NCBI GenBank assembly: GCA_964017185.1
Contig: OZ024882.1
Span: 40,397,988-40,461,987, forward strand
Origin: Rugalucina vietnamica
Lineage: Eukaryota; Mollusca; Bivalvia; Lucinida; Lucinidae
Direction: 5' to 3'
Length of the DNA: 64,000 nucleotides
Shown here: piece after piece, positions 1 to 11,504 of the stretch
Layout: each line of letters opens with the position of its first letter
Numbering within the stretch: the stretch's first letter is position 1
Notes under the pieces: model-generated
The model's database searches: none
What the model was told of the DNA's origin: nothing
What the model saw: only the letters and a program-made list of their open reading frames with translations
Program-made: the position numbers and the translations under genes

Positions 1-2545
1 GGGTCGGGGCACATGAGCCCCTGGGGTCCAATTTTTTTCAGAATCATTAATATTCAGTCCTACTGCCCATTTCCTGCAAGACTTTCACTTCAAATGACAT
101 TTTAAAAGTTTTCCCCATTCGAATGCAATGAAGACCTATGTTGACCTTGGCGTAAAATAGGTCAAGGTCATCACAGGGTCATGATTTATATACACATTGT
201 AGTGCTTGAGCCATTAATGCTTCATGACAAGTTTCGTTGAAATCGGTCCTCCGGTTCTGGAGAAGAAGATTTTTGAAGGGTTTTTACCATATATGGGCAT
301 GGCGGCCATCTTGGTCATGTGACCTGAATTTCTTATATACACATTGGTTCTCCCTTCCCATAGATGCTTCATGTAAAATTTGGCTTTGATTGGCCAAGCG
401 GTTTCAGAGAAGAAGATGTTTGAATATTATGATAATATACATGTATATTGCCCCGGGGTGGGGGCGGATGAGCCCCTAGTGCCCAATTTTTTTCAGAATC
501 ATTAATATTCAGTCCTACTGCTCATTTTCTGCAAGATTTTTCCTTTAAATGACAATTTAACAATTTTTCCCATTCAAATGCAGAGGCGACCTATGTTGAC
601 CTTGCCGTAAAATAGGTCAAGGTCACCGCAAGGTCATGATTTATATACACATTGTAGTACTTGAGTCATCGATGCTTCATGCCAAGTTTGGTTGAAATCG
701 GTCCAGTGGTTCCGGAGAAGAAGATTTTTGAAGGGTTTTACCATGGCGGCCATCTTGGTCATGTGACCTGGATTATTTATATACACATTGGTTCCCCCTT
801 CCCATAGATGCTTCATGTAAAATTTGGCTTTGATTGGCCAAGCTGTTTCAGAGGAGAAGATCTTTGAAAATGGTGGACGACGGACGACGGACGGACGACG
901 GACGGACGGACGGACGACGGAGCATGGGTATACTATAAGCTCACCTTGTGAGCCTGACGGCTCAGGTGAGCTAAAAACAGAGGACCAATGGTCCTGTAAA
1001 CGCTCACATGAGATCTGCTACATATGCCAATAAACATGTTTGAATATTATGGTATTTAGCCCCAGTGCAGGGGCAGATGAAGCCCTTGGGCCTATTGTTT
1101 TCAGAATAATCAATATTCTGTCCAGTTGCCAATTTCTATTTTATTGATTCCCTTAAAATGACATGTTAACAGTTTTCCCCATTCAAATGCATTGGCATCA
1201 TATCTTGACATTGTTGTCAAATAGGTCAAGGTCACCACAGGGTCATGATTTATATAAACATTGAAGTACTTTAGCCATCAATGCCCTATGCCAAGTTTCT
1301 TTGAAATCAGTCCACCGGTTCCGGAGGAGAAGATTTTTGAAGGGTTTTTACCATATATGGGCATGGCGGCCATCTTGGTCATGTGACCTGGATTATTTAT
1401 ATACACATTGGTTACACCATCCTATAGATGCTTCACATACAATTTGGCTTTGATTGGCCAAGTGGTTTCAGAGGAGAAGATGTTTGAATATTATGGAAAT
1501 AAACATGTATACTGCCACAGGGTGGGGGCATATGAGCTCCTGGGGACCAATCTTTTTTAGAATCATTAATAATCAGCCCTACTGTGCATTTCCTGCAAGA
1601 CTTTCACTTTAAATGACATTTCAAAAGTTTTCCCCATTCAAATGCATTGTCGACCTATGTTGACCTTGCCGTAAAATAGGTCAAGGTCATCACAGGTCAT
1701 TATTTATATATACATTGTAGTACTTGAGTCATCGATACTTCAAGTTTTGTTGAAATCGGTCAACCGGTTCCGGCGAAGAATATTTTTAAGGGTTTTTACC
1801 ATATATGGGCATGGCGGACATCTCGGTCATGTGACCTGGATTATTTATATACACATTGATTACCCCATCCTATAGATGCTTCACATAAAATTTGGCTTTG
1901 ATTGGCCTAGCGGTTTTAGAGAAGAAGATATTTGAATTTTATGGAGATATACATGTATATTGCCCCGGGGTGGGGGTATATGAGCCCCTGGGGTCCATTG
2001 TTTTCTGAATCATTAATATGCAGTCCTACTGCCCATTTCCTGCAAGACTTTCACTTTAAATGACATTTTAAAAGTTTTCCCCATTCAAATGCATTGGCAA
2101 CCTATGTTGACCTTGCCGTAAAATATGTCAAGGTCATCACAGGGTCATGATTTATATATACGTACATTGTAGACCTTGAGTCCCTTATGTTACATGCCAA
2201 GTTTCAAGATCCTAGGCCTTTGGGTTCTGGAGAAGAAGATTTTTGAAGGGTTTTTACCATATATGGGCATGGCGGCCATCTTGGTCATGTGACCTAGATT
2301 ATTTATATACACATTAGTTCTCCCTTCCTATAGATGCTTCATGATTTATATACATGATTGCGCCTTTTCCTGATCTTTGCCTACTTGTACTTTTTCTCAT
2401 AAAATTTGGCTTTGATTGGCCAAGCGGTTTCAGAGGAGAAGATCTTTGAAAATGGTGGACGACGACGGACGACGGACGGACGGCCGCCGGGTGCCTACCT
2501 ATCCTATAAGCTCCCCTTTGAGCCTTCGGCTCAGGTGAGCTAAAC
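1..2545. repeat. Diverged ~450-bp repeat units with AGCTCACC-type ends
   Basis: Blocks holding the phrase 'atggcggccatcttggtcatgtgacc' in slightly varied form recur at about 299, 743, 1364, 1814 and 2268, mostly 444-454 bp apart (one gap of about 620). Two blocks end in a GGACGACGG-rich stretch followed by a palindromic terminus that includes GGCTCAGGTGAGCT (about 938-975 and 2503-2545). That terminus is the reverse complement of the left ends at about 31,370 and 61,510, so the same family lies here in the opposite orientation. No credible coding sequence is present; the short ORFs here are repeat-derived. Confidence 0.75.
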
Positions 2546-2659
2546 ATATAGTGGTCAAATCCCTTGAAAGCAGTAAAACATTCAAAGGGCGAAGATGGGT
2601 CAGGCGGAACTTCAGATAATGAGAAGGTAAAGGTAAGCAATGGTCAAGAAATGGCACAA

Positions 2660-2790
2660 TCAGAAAATAATCCCACTCCAAAAACCCAAGGTGGGAAAAA
2701 CTAAAATGACAATCAGGTACTAACACAGAGATAGCATATTGTAAGCCGCGTGAGCAGCTATTTCCCAATAGGCAGCCACTCTGTTACACG
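2660..2790. repeat. Dispersed short repeat (GGTGGGAAAAA family), copy 1
   Basis: Contains 'ggcacaatcagaaaataat', then a CCAAGGTGGGAAAAACTAAAATGAC-like segment and a GCCGCGTGAGCAGCTATT-like end. Related copies, in both orientations, occur at about 20,795-20,895, 25,170-26,720 (interrupted by a transposon), 36,550-36,690 and 50,722-50,830. It has no coding capacity and could be a SINE or MITE; the class was not determined. Confidence 0.6.
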
Positions 2791-3225
2791 GACTAAATAT
2801 ATGAAAACATACAGGAGATGAACAAAAACTCGAAACCAAAACATTGCATACAATTAGACTAATACCTACAGATCATTTATTTATTACATGGTGCCAATCA
2901 GCCGATCCACAGCATAGTTATACAGTGATATAAGGTTTGCTATAAACACAGACCAATCCTTAAGGTATTTATATACCACAGAAGGTTCCGACCCAGCCAC
3001 GTAGCCATAAAATAAAATGGGAACCGTCATTAACTCGAAGAATTTTACATACATGGGATGAACAAACGGTGTCATATAGCGGTGGTCAGTAAAACCAAAC
3101 TGCTGCTTTTCAAAACCCCGAATTTGCTTTCCTTATTTAAACACTTAGACTCAACATCATTTCATGGTTGTGTATAAATGTAGACAGGGTTGCTTTCATT
3201 CTAAGGCAACGGACCATGCCCGAAT

Positions 3226-4020
3226 GTATACATCTCGACAAAAGTTTAGCATATTATATTTTTAAGTTACTAAAGTTAAATGTCCTGCAAAATATTTCCA
3301 AAGTGTAGTGCGACTTCAACATTCATTGCATTAGAAAGGCCCTTTGAAGCATGTCGTAGCAAAGCCCAAATGACAGTTTTGTCTCAGCTGATCAGATTTT
3401 AAAAATTGTTGGATAAGTTTATAGACATGATTTCAATGAAAAGCAGTGTTTCTTAATACTGAATTCTGCACACCATGCGCCATGACTAAACAAAATTTAC
3501 CCCATGTCAAGGAAGAGTATGTTGAAACGATCTATTACAAATAAAAAATGCAGACCTGACATTAAAAACTGCCATTTTACGAAAGAACAAAAATGTTAAG
3601 AAAGTATTGCAAAATCGCAGTGTTTAACATTTTGAAAACAAGTTTGTCTTTAAAGACGTCTACTACCTACATCTGAAATGACAGGATAATGATATCTATA
3701 CCACATTATTGTTCTATCTAGCGGTTTAAGTTTTTTTGTACTTTTGATTCAAAATACTGAAATTACATACTTTCATGTACACGTTCATAAAAAGTGTCGA
3801 ACATCACTCTTTCAAACAAGTAACCTTATCTTTTGTCATTCAGTATCAAAATGACAGCCGGTTTTGAATCCGTAAAAGTCTTGATTGTTTCCTCTGTATC
3901 CATGGCATCGAATAGGGACGTTTGTGTTAACATTTTATTCACTGGGATTGGTGCTGACCAGATATTTTTGCCTCCTCTTAGACAAATAATTATGCCAAAC
4001 GTTTGGCGAAGAGTGTATAT
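3226..4020. mobile_element. Non-autonomous TIR element, copy A
   Basis: About 795 bp, bounded by inverted ends: left AAAAGTTTAGCATA preceded by TATACATCTCGAC, right ATGCCAAACGTTTGGCGAAG followed by AGTGTATATC. A second copy in the opposite orientation lies at 35,743-36,540 and matches across internal landmarks, for example the phrase around 'aagagtatgttgaaacgatc'. No transposase-like ORF. The 68-codon ORF inside is not conserved in the other copy and is probably noise. Confidence 0.6.
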
Positions 4021-4257
4021 CTATAGTTTTCAATGGTAACCTATCATTTACGAGGCCATCTCACTTTTTCCTAGAAAATTCACATCTCTTTATTTCACTA
4101 TAGACCATTATCTCCCTATATATCTTTGCGCATGCAAAACTCTATATAGTTAAATTTAAAAATTGTCTAAGTTCTCATAGCTGTAATTTTGTCAAAAATT
4201 ATGTTTTCGAAATAATATTTCTTCATGCAAAATGGGTATACATCATGTAAGCATAAT

Positions 4258-5392
4258 TATACCCCGGCATTTATGCCGACGGGTATATAGTTTCTTTTCC
4301 GTTCGTATGTTTGTTTGTTAGCTAGTTAGTTTCGAGTTTCGTTCTTTCGTAGAATTTACGTCAAAGTTTTGGTTAAAGTTTCTCTAGTGGTGTATATCTC
4401 ATGAACCGATTATCAGAAACCATTCATATTTGGACCATAGGTACCCTATAGGGTTTGCTTTGTTTTCATGAGTTCGGACCTCAGGGTCCATGCCTGGGGG
4501 TGGGGCTGTATGTCAAAATCTAGGTCACCTTTAATTTGGGTCAAAGTTTAGGTTAACGGTTTCTCTGGTAGTGTATATCTCATGAGTAAATTGTCAGAAA
4601 CCATTAGTATTTGGAATTGAGGTACCCTATAGGGTTTGTTTTATTTCCATGAGTTCGGACCCCAGGGTCCTTGCCCGGGGTGGAGCTAGAGTCACCTTGA
4701 GGTCACCGTTGAAAAAGAGGTCACCTTGAAAATGTGCTATTTACATAGTGTTATTTTTTTCTTCTCTGAGTCCATATCTTAATAAATACCCATAGGAATA
4801 TATTCCTATGTAGATCGTAGATACCCTTTAGGGTTGCTAAATTTTACTCCATGGCACCAAACTCCAGGGGAGGGGCTAGAGGTCAAAATCTAGGACACAT
4901 TTATATAATATGATAGTTACCAACATCAATATCCTATAGGTCTATATCTTGATAATCATGTGTTATAAAAGCATTCTTGCTTAGACCATATTACCACGTA
5001 AGGGCCCATGGGTGGAGGGTGGGTACTAGAGGTCAAGATCTATGACATATTTTTTTAAGAATGACATTCTATTTTCATTTCAACCTAGAACTGAGGACCT
5101 GACCCATAATGTCCGTGATTATGTCCTAGATTGAGTATACACATCAGCGCTGTATACTGCTCTAAAATAGATCTGTCATTCTTAAACTACGCTCCCCCAT
5201 GATTGTAAGCAAAGTAGTTTACAACGCTTAATTCTAAAATATACTTGATGAGGGTACTGTCTTTCATTTGGGATTTGAGATTCAATGTCAGGGGTAAGCA
5301 TGTGCCGGATGGTTTGGGTAGGGTGTAGGGAGGTTAGGGCTTGGTGGCTACCAGCCGGGGGTATACATGCCTCTCAAGGCACTTTTTCTAGT
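4258..5392 (+). mobile_element. Helitron-like (HINE-type) element with hairpin ends
   Basis: The 5' end is a hairpin (TATACCCCGGCAT / ATGCCGACGGGTATA, 4258-4288). The middle has diverged repeats containing 'atctcatga', 'accctatagggttt' and GGGGTGGGGCTAGAGGTCA-like text. The 3' end is a GCCT-ctca-AGGC hairpin (5369-5380) followed within 8 bp by CTAGT (5388-5392). A 3' hairpin followed by CTAG fits the CTRR terminus of Helitrons. No Rep/helicase coding sequence is present. Confidence 0.5.
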
Positions 5393-5687
5393 ATTAAAAA
5401 GTTCCAACAAAAACTGTGGTAAAAGTTGATACAATCTTTACTGTATATAAAAGCCACACAGAACTACAAAGGGGAACAACTCTAAAAGGATTGGCCCCTA
5501 GTCCTTTATTTTAACCTGTATCATTTTGTCTCATTAATAACAAGATGCCTGCAAATTTCATGAAATGCCATCAATGAACTTGTGTCTTCAAGATATTAAG
5601 GAAACAAAACGTTGTAACGGACGGATGGACAACGTGAAAACAGTATACACCCCTTAAAACTTCGTTTTGGTGGGGGTCTAAATATTA
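5393..5687. other. Intergenic, repeat-like; no gene seen
   Basis: Contains text seen in other dispersed repeats of the window (aactctaaaaggattggcccctag-like, followed by a CGGACGGATGGACAACG stretch), then runs into the 3' flank of the frameshifted FReD copy. Confidence 0.5.
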
Positions 5688-7533
5688 TTATTCATTCGGT
5701 AAAATCCACATCCTTGTTTGTTTCAGAGAATCACCACCATAAGCGTCTTCCCAGATAATTCCATCGCGATCGGGATTGTCCTTTGATGGATAGTATAGTC
5801 CATTGAGGTTTGAATGCATATCATCACTGTGCCACCACGGACCCGAATAATGAACAGCAAGGTTCATTTCACCATTAGCATCATTGTCCCTGTCGTGTGT
5901 GCTGAATTTGTGCCCGTTATTGATAAGCATCGAGTCGCCAGCGTTACCAGCATAGCTTCCGAGATTTAATTGATAACCGTTAGCCTCATCAGCCAAACTG
6001 AATGTTTCATAATTAGCAAACTTTCTATACCCATCCCAGCTGGTTTACAGCGATCATCAATTTAAATACTTTATTTGCCGTGAGTTGATGTATAACCTCG
6101 TTGCCCTGCCAGTATTCACCAGACACATCGCCAAATCCATGTTTGTAGTCTGTCCAATTACGATTAAAACCAACTGATCCGTCAAACCGGTTCTGGATAA
6201 CAGTCCACAAACCCTGCCCTGTACACATACAATATACTGGGATGCCGCCATTCCCGTGTCCATATGGAAATATATTATACACACCGTTGACACATGATGT
6301 GATTTCATAACAATCAAATGGCACCGAACCTGCCAGTTTTGTTGATGGTTCATTTGTGCTTGATGTCGTGGTGCCTTGAGAAGTCTGATCGGTAGTTACT
6401 ACAGGCATGCTTGACGGGAACGAGTCAGTCGAATCGGTGGTCGATTGAGTCGATTGGGTGATAGTGCTTGACGGAATCGTTTTCATTGAGTCGGAGATAG
6501 TGCCTGATGAAGTGGATTCGTACGTATTGCGTGATGTAATAGATTGAGTCGATTCAGAGGTAGTGCTTAACGTTGATTCGGAGGTAGTGCTTGATGGAAT
6601 CCAATTTGTTTCGAATTTGTTACTTGATGGAAACGATTCGTAGATGGTGCTTAATGGAATCGATGTATTCGATTCCGAGGTTGGAATTGTTTCAGTTGAT
6701 TCGGTTGTAGTGCTTGATGGAATTGATTTAGTCCACCCGGAGATAGTGCCCGATGGAATTGATTGAACCGATTCGGATGTAGTGCTCGATGAAATCGATT
6801 TAGTCGATCCAGTGATTGATGAAAAGGGATTCGTTGATACCGAAGATGTAGGGAGTTGTTCAGTCGACCCTAAAAATGTAGCAGTATGTTTAGTTGTTGC
6901 TGTTGTAACGGAGCTAGTAGATATTACCTTCCGACATGCATTTCTGATTTGAAGACGTTGTTTGCATCAGCATTAACTGTTTTCCTCCGGAGGCAGGTGG
7001 GCTGTTTTCTTTTATCTTCAATGAATTAATAAAGAATATATGAACTTATATCGATTCATTATATATTGAATTCAATTTTACATTTTTGTAACAACAATAA
7101 CAACAAACAAACAAACAAACAAACAAACAAACAAACAAACCAAACAGTACTGTAAGTGTATACCGCGAAGCTGAACATCAATCTACTCACACAGTATACG
7201 ATATGTTCTCAATGTATCAATACCTTTCTGTCAATTTGGGATTGTCCCACCTGGGCTTTTATGTGTGGTTCTGAATGCACCAGCTCATGGTCTTTGCTTA
7301 CTTTTACCCGTTCTGAACGACGGCACGGACTATATACCACACATGACTTGGAAATAAAGGTTTCAACCGCAATTTAGCAAAATTGTAAAACATTGTGAAA
7401 TTTACTTACAACATGAGAGACCAAATATGCTAGACCTCCCAAGATCAATGCAATTGATATTCCAGCTAGTAGTTCTCCGGCGACAACGGTCATTGGAAAC
7501 TGGTGTTATGGGCTGACGAGCTTCTTCATCCAT
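5688..7533 (-). pseudogene. Type II membrane fibrinogen-related protein, frameshifted copy (FReD-1)
   Basis: Same two-exon plan as the intact paralogues. The membrane-segment exon is 7533-7410, or 7493-7410 from an internal ATG, with donor GTAAGT. The second exon starts at about 7015 after a TTGAAG acceptor and runs to 5688. It carries a Ser/Thr-rich stalk built from repeats like [10 protein letters not shown] and then a fibrinogen C-terminal domain: an FDC start, [17 protein letters not shown] calcium-site motif, SNLNGLYY. Three lesions are visible. Exon 1 is shorter than in the paralogues and out of frame from the upstream ATG. The start of exon 2 (about 7015-6914) runs into a stop, and the stalk continues in another frame. 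One extra base near 6043 splits the FReD into two ORFs (6486-6025 and 5996-5688). The domain otherwise reads well, so a recent pseudogene, an assembly error or a null allele are all possible. It also lacks the three extra Cys of its paralogues. Confidence 0.85.
7112..7145. repeat. (ACAA)n microsatellite in FReD-1 intron
   Basis: Uninterrupted caaacaaac repeats, directly visible. Confidence 0.95.
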
Positions 7534-7696
7534 CTCTCACCCTAGAGATCCGAATGCTAAAATGTTGGCGCGATTTCATTTCAACCATATACTATACTCG
7601 GCGAAATGAAAACCGTACTCCGTTACGGGTTTCAGTTTTAAAAGAAATAAACACTACACTCAAATGAAACTACTGTGTTACCTCTCTCTCTCTCTC

Positions 7697-7763
<67 letters not shown>

Positions 7764-8440
7764 AGTTTTATTGAACAATCTATATAATATCATTTAAGTT
7801 TCCTTCTAAGGTCTGAGACTGTCTGTATCAGCAGCGTTTGATTTTTGTTCAGTATACGATCAATCAAAATATATAAAATAGCTTGACACCTCACCTTTTT
7901 CAACTTAAAATACGTTCGTACACTGACATATAAACTAAATATTTGCGTTTATAAATTAGCATCAAGACACAATGTCGATTTGTTTAAAGAATAAAAAGGA
8001 ACCCTGTTCGGCCATTTTTAACAATTGTAATTTGCTTATACTGAATGTCAATAAATATATATGTTGAAGTGAGTAACCCATTCATTTTTTATCATATGTA
8101 TACTGACTTAACTGTTTCCTCTGAGTATGTATAACAAACTTTCTAAAGTGATCCCAGTCGTTAAAACGTATCTCCAGTTGAAATGTTTATAGCCCAGGAT
8201 GACATAACGATCCTTATTTTAATGTTTTATTTGTTGTCCTCCGTTGTCCAGCCAGTATTCCAGGCAAGCATCACACTTATACTTGAAACCCGCCCTGGTA
8301 AATGTAGATTTCGAAAATATGCCATAGTTAATTTTAAATCGTATAATGTCATATCAAATTTCAAACGTAATCGTAAATATTGTTTTGCCATTCTAAACTA
8401 TGATTAACCACGAAACCTTCAAGCACTCACTTTTCAAGAT
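7534..8440. other. Intergenic, with (TC)n tract at about 7683-7760
   Basis: A long CT dinucleotide tract with a few interruptions lies about 150 bp upstream of the first exon of the minus-strand FReD copy. The rest is AT-rich. The 74-codon ORF at 8183-8407 starts with a hydrophobic stretch but has no recognisable domain and was not called. Confidence 0.7.
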
Positions 8441-8445
8441 CCATC

Positions 8446-9380
8446 ATTAGCTCGCCTCTACGAAAGTACAGGAAGAGCTATTGCAGTCACCCCGGCGTCG
8501 GCGTTAGCGTCGTCGTTGCTCAAAATGTTAAAGTTTTTGGTTAAAGTTTTTATAAGGCTATATCTCTTGAACATGTTGATGGATTAAGTTGATACTTTGC
8601 ATGTTGGTAGGTATTGGTCTGAAGTTTTATTCTGTACCATCATGACCCACCTGGGTGATCTTGAGGTCAAGGTCACGGACTTAGAAATTTTGTGTTAAAG
8701 TTTTTGGTTAAAGTTTTTGTAAGTCTATATCTCTTGAATATGTTGATGGATCGAGTTGATACTTTGCATATTGATAGATATTGGTCTGAAGTTTTATGCT
8801 GTACCATCATGGACCACCTGAGTGACTTTTAGGTCAAGGTCACGGACTTAGAAATTTTGTGTTTAAGTTTTTGGTTAAAGTTTTTGTAAGTCTATATCTC
8901 TTGAATATATAGATGGATCAAGTTGATACTTTGCATATTGATAGATATTGGTCTGAAGTTTTATGCTGTACCATCACGACCCACCTGAGTGACCTTGAGG
9001 CCAAGGTCACGGACTAAGAAATTTTGTGTTAAAGTCTGTATCTCTTGAATATATAAATGGATTAAGCTGATACTTTGCATATTGATAGATATTGGTCTGA
9101 AGTTTTATGCTATACCATGCCCACCTGAGTGATCTTGAGGTCAAGGTCACAGACTTAGAAATTTTGTGTAAAAATATTTTGGGTTAAAGTTTTTAAAGTC
9201 TATATCTTTTGAATATGTTGATGGATCATTTTGGTATATACATGTACTGGTTTTAAGCTGTACCATCATGGCGAACCTGAGAGACCTTGAGGTCAAGGTC
9301 ATAGGTCATAGATTTTAATAGATTTAGTGGCAAAGCATAAGTCAGGCGAGATACGCTGTCCTGCGACAGCTCTTATTTTA
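8446..9380 (+). repeat. Dispersed element with ~165-bp tandem units
   Basis: About five units, each with 'aagtttttggttaaagtttt', 'tctatatctcttgaatat', 'gatactttgcatattgatag', 'gaccacctgagtgac' and 'ggtcaaggtcacggac'. The right end has a GCTGTC-ctgc-GACAGC hairpin (9355-9370) followed by TCTTATTTT. The left end has AGCTC...GAGCT pairing. The architecture (terminal hairpins and tandem centre) resembles the Helitron-like elements elsewhere in the window, but the CTAG end is not intact. It abuts the 3' end of the FReD-2 gene. Confidence 0.6.
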
Positions 9381-9391
9381 ATTTCGCAATG

Positions 9392-11000
9392 TTATCCAGC
9401 TGGCTGAATCATCATCATTGTTTCCCTAAGAGAATCAGTACCGTAAGAATTTGTCCAAAGAATTCCATTCATATCAGGATTTTCTGGCGATCGGTAGTAA
9501 ATTCCATTGAGATTTGACTGTAAGCCATCGCAGTACCACCATGCGCCAGAATAACGCTCAGCATAGTTGAATGTGGAATTGTTATCGTTATCTTTGTCCC
9601 GTGTACTAAATTTGCAATTGTTGTGTCCGACCATGGAATCGTCCGCATTCCCATAGTATTGACCGAGATGCAGTCGATAACCATTAACTTCATCCGCCAC
9701 ACTGAATGTTTCATATATTCCAAACTTTGTGTGATGGTCCCAGGATGTCAAAATAATCATCAACTTAAAGCTTTTCATCGCTGTGAGTTGATGTAAAGCC
9801 TCGTTACCAAGCCAGTATTCGCCACAAGCATCACCGAATCCATTCTTGTAATCTGTCCAGGTGCGATTAAAATCAACAGATCCGTCAAACCTCTTCTGGA
9901 TAACAGTCCAAACTTCCGCTTCACCCTCACATGCACAGAAGACTGGTACGCTGCTACCCTCCTCTCCACATGGAAACACGTAAAACATGCCACCACAAGA
10001 CCCGACTTCAGAACAGTCAAGTGGTGTACCAGTTAAATCAGTTTCACATGATGCTGTGATGCCTGGTGAAGTAGGCTCTGTTGTAACTACGGGCATATTT
10101 GATGAAATCGATTCTGTCGATCCTCTCGCCGATGTAAAGATTATACGTGTTGATGTTGACGATGTGTTTGGTAGGTTAGGTAATGCTGATTGGGTTGACG
10201 AATGTTCCGTTGTCATTTCCGATGTAGGATATGATTTAGTCGATTCTATGTCTGATAGTAGATAAGTTAATACTGTGAGCGTAGAAACTCGTTTGGGTGG
10301 TGACACCACGGGGCTTGAAGAGATCAACGTTGGGTGTTGGCTCGACAAAAGAGATGTCTGATAGGCAGGAGTCGTATGACATACCGTTGCTGGTGCTTCG
10401 GTAATTATTGAGGAGTAGTTCGTTTTGATCTTGAATAAAATAAAGCTAGAAATAATATTTGTAACATCTACTCATAGTATACATTAAGCGAAAAATATAT
10501 TTATGATAAAATAATACTAAGTATACCGTGTGTAAATTTGAAAAAAAAAATCTAGAAAGATAATTCATTTGTGAAAGCTACATATCGTTCAAATAATAAT
10601 GATGGTGAGTATATGAACATGGAAAGGTATTACACAATAAAATAACATGCATAGGAATTTTACATGTGTAGTTGAATTTTTCAGTAATTTTAAATGGGTC
10701 GAGAACAGCGTTCTTAATAGTGATTATAAATCCACAGTATAGAATTATTTTTTAACTGTTATACTATGAAGAAAATCTAAATTAATTACAGAAAGTATAG
10801 TTTGTTCAGAAATAGTTTAACAGGTATGTTTACAATTTAATGTAATTATAATTGCGAAACTTGTGAAAGTTGCTTACTCTATTATACACTAAATATCCTA
10901 CTGTTCCCAGTATCAATGCAACTGACATACCAGCCACAACCAACACAATGATATTCAATCGACGACGACCAGTGGAAACCGGAGCGTGACCGTCTTCCAT
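9392..11000 (-). CDS. Type II transmembrane fibrinogen-related protein (FReD-2)
   Basis: Two exons. Exon 1 is 11000-10878 (41 codons from ATG, donor GTAAGC) and exon 2 is 10429-9392 (acceptor TTCAAG, phase 0, 345 codons plus stop), giving 386 aa. Residues 1-15 are a short basic cytosolic tail ending GRRR. About 16-38 is a single membrane anchor, so the fibrinogen domain should be extracellular. About 42-160 is a Ser/Thr-rich, O-glycosylatable stalk. About 180-386 is a fibrinogen C-terminal domain with WTVIQKRFDGSVDF, GEYWLGNEALHQLT, the calcium-site motif DKDND (319-323) and SNLNGIYY. Proteins of this family bind carbohydrates or acetylated ligands, and a role in innate recognition is likely but inferred. 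Cys243, Cys313 and Cys341 are not at the usual positions of the second fibrinogen disulfide. ATTAAA-type polyadenylation variants lie just downstream of the stop on this strand (about 9371-9386). The promoter was not identified. Confidence 0.92.
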
Positions 11001-11504
11001 TATTCCCTGGCGATATTTAAGTGCTTTATCGTGCTACAATTTGGACATAACCGTATTTTCAGGTTACATTCAAAGTCAGTGTTGAGACCCCTTACCGTTC
11101 TAACGTTTGGCTGTTGTGTTGTGCCATCTCGGTTGTTCCGAATCAAAAGAAGTATCAAGAGATATATTTGTATACTGGAAAGTACTTGAGCCAGTTCGTA
11201 TTGAAACTATTTATTTTCATATCAAACAATAGAGATCAAGAGCTTTTTGTATCCCTGCCACCTCTTGGACCCTAGTTCGGATACTTGAACCGATGTACGT
11301 CATGTGATTGTCAAGCATAAAAACAAGAAAATCTTATCTAAACATTTGACTTCGAATAAAAACTTATTTCAAGTGGATAATATCAGATAATTGTAATCAA
11401 CCGCTGTGGCCCACGATGTTTATTTTTCTTTTTCTTTTTTTTTTCTCCGAATATGGACGAATATATTTATCAAAATCTGTTTTACAAGCCTTTTTGCTAT
11501 TAAT
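11001..11504. other. 5' flank of FReD-2, AT-rich
   Basis: No coding signal. Contains a short T-rich run at about 11,428-11,450. It lies between the FReD-2 start and the inverted-repeat arm. Confidence 0.6.
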
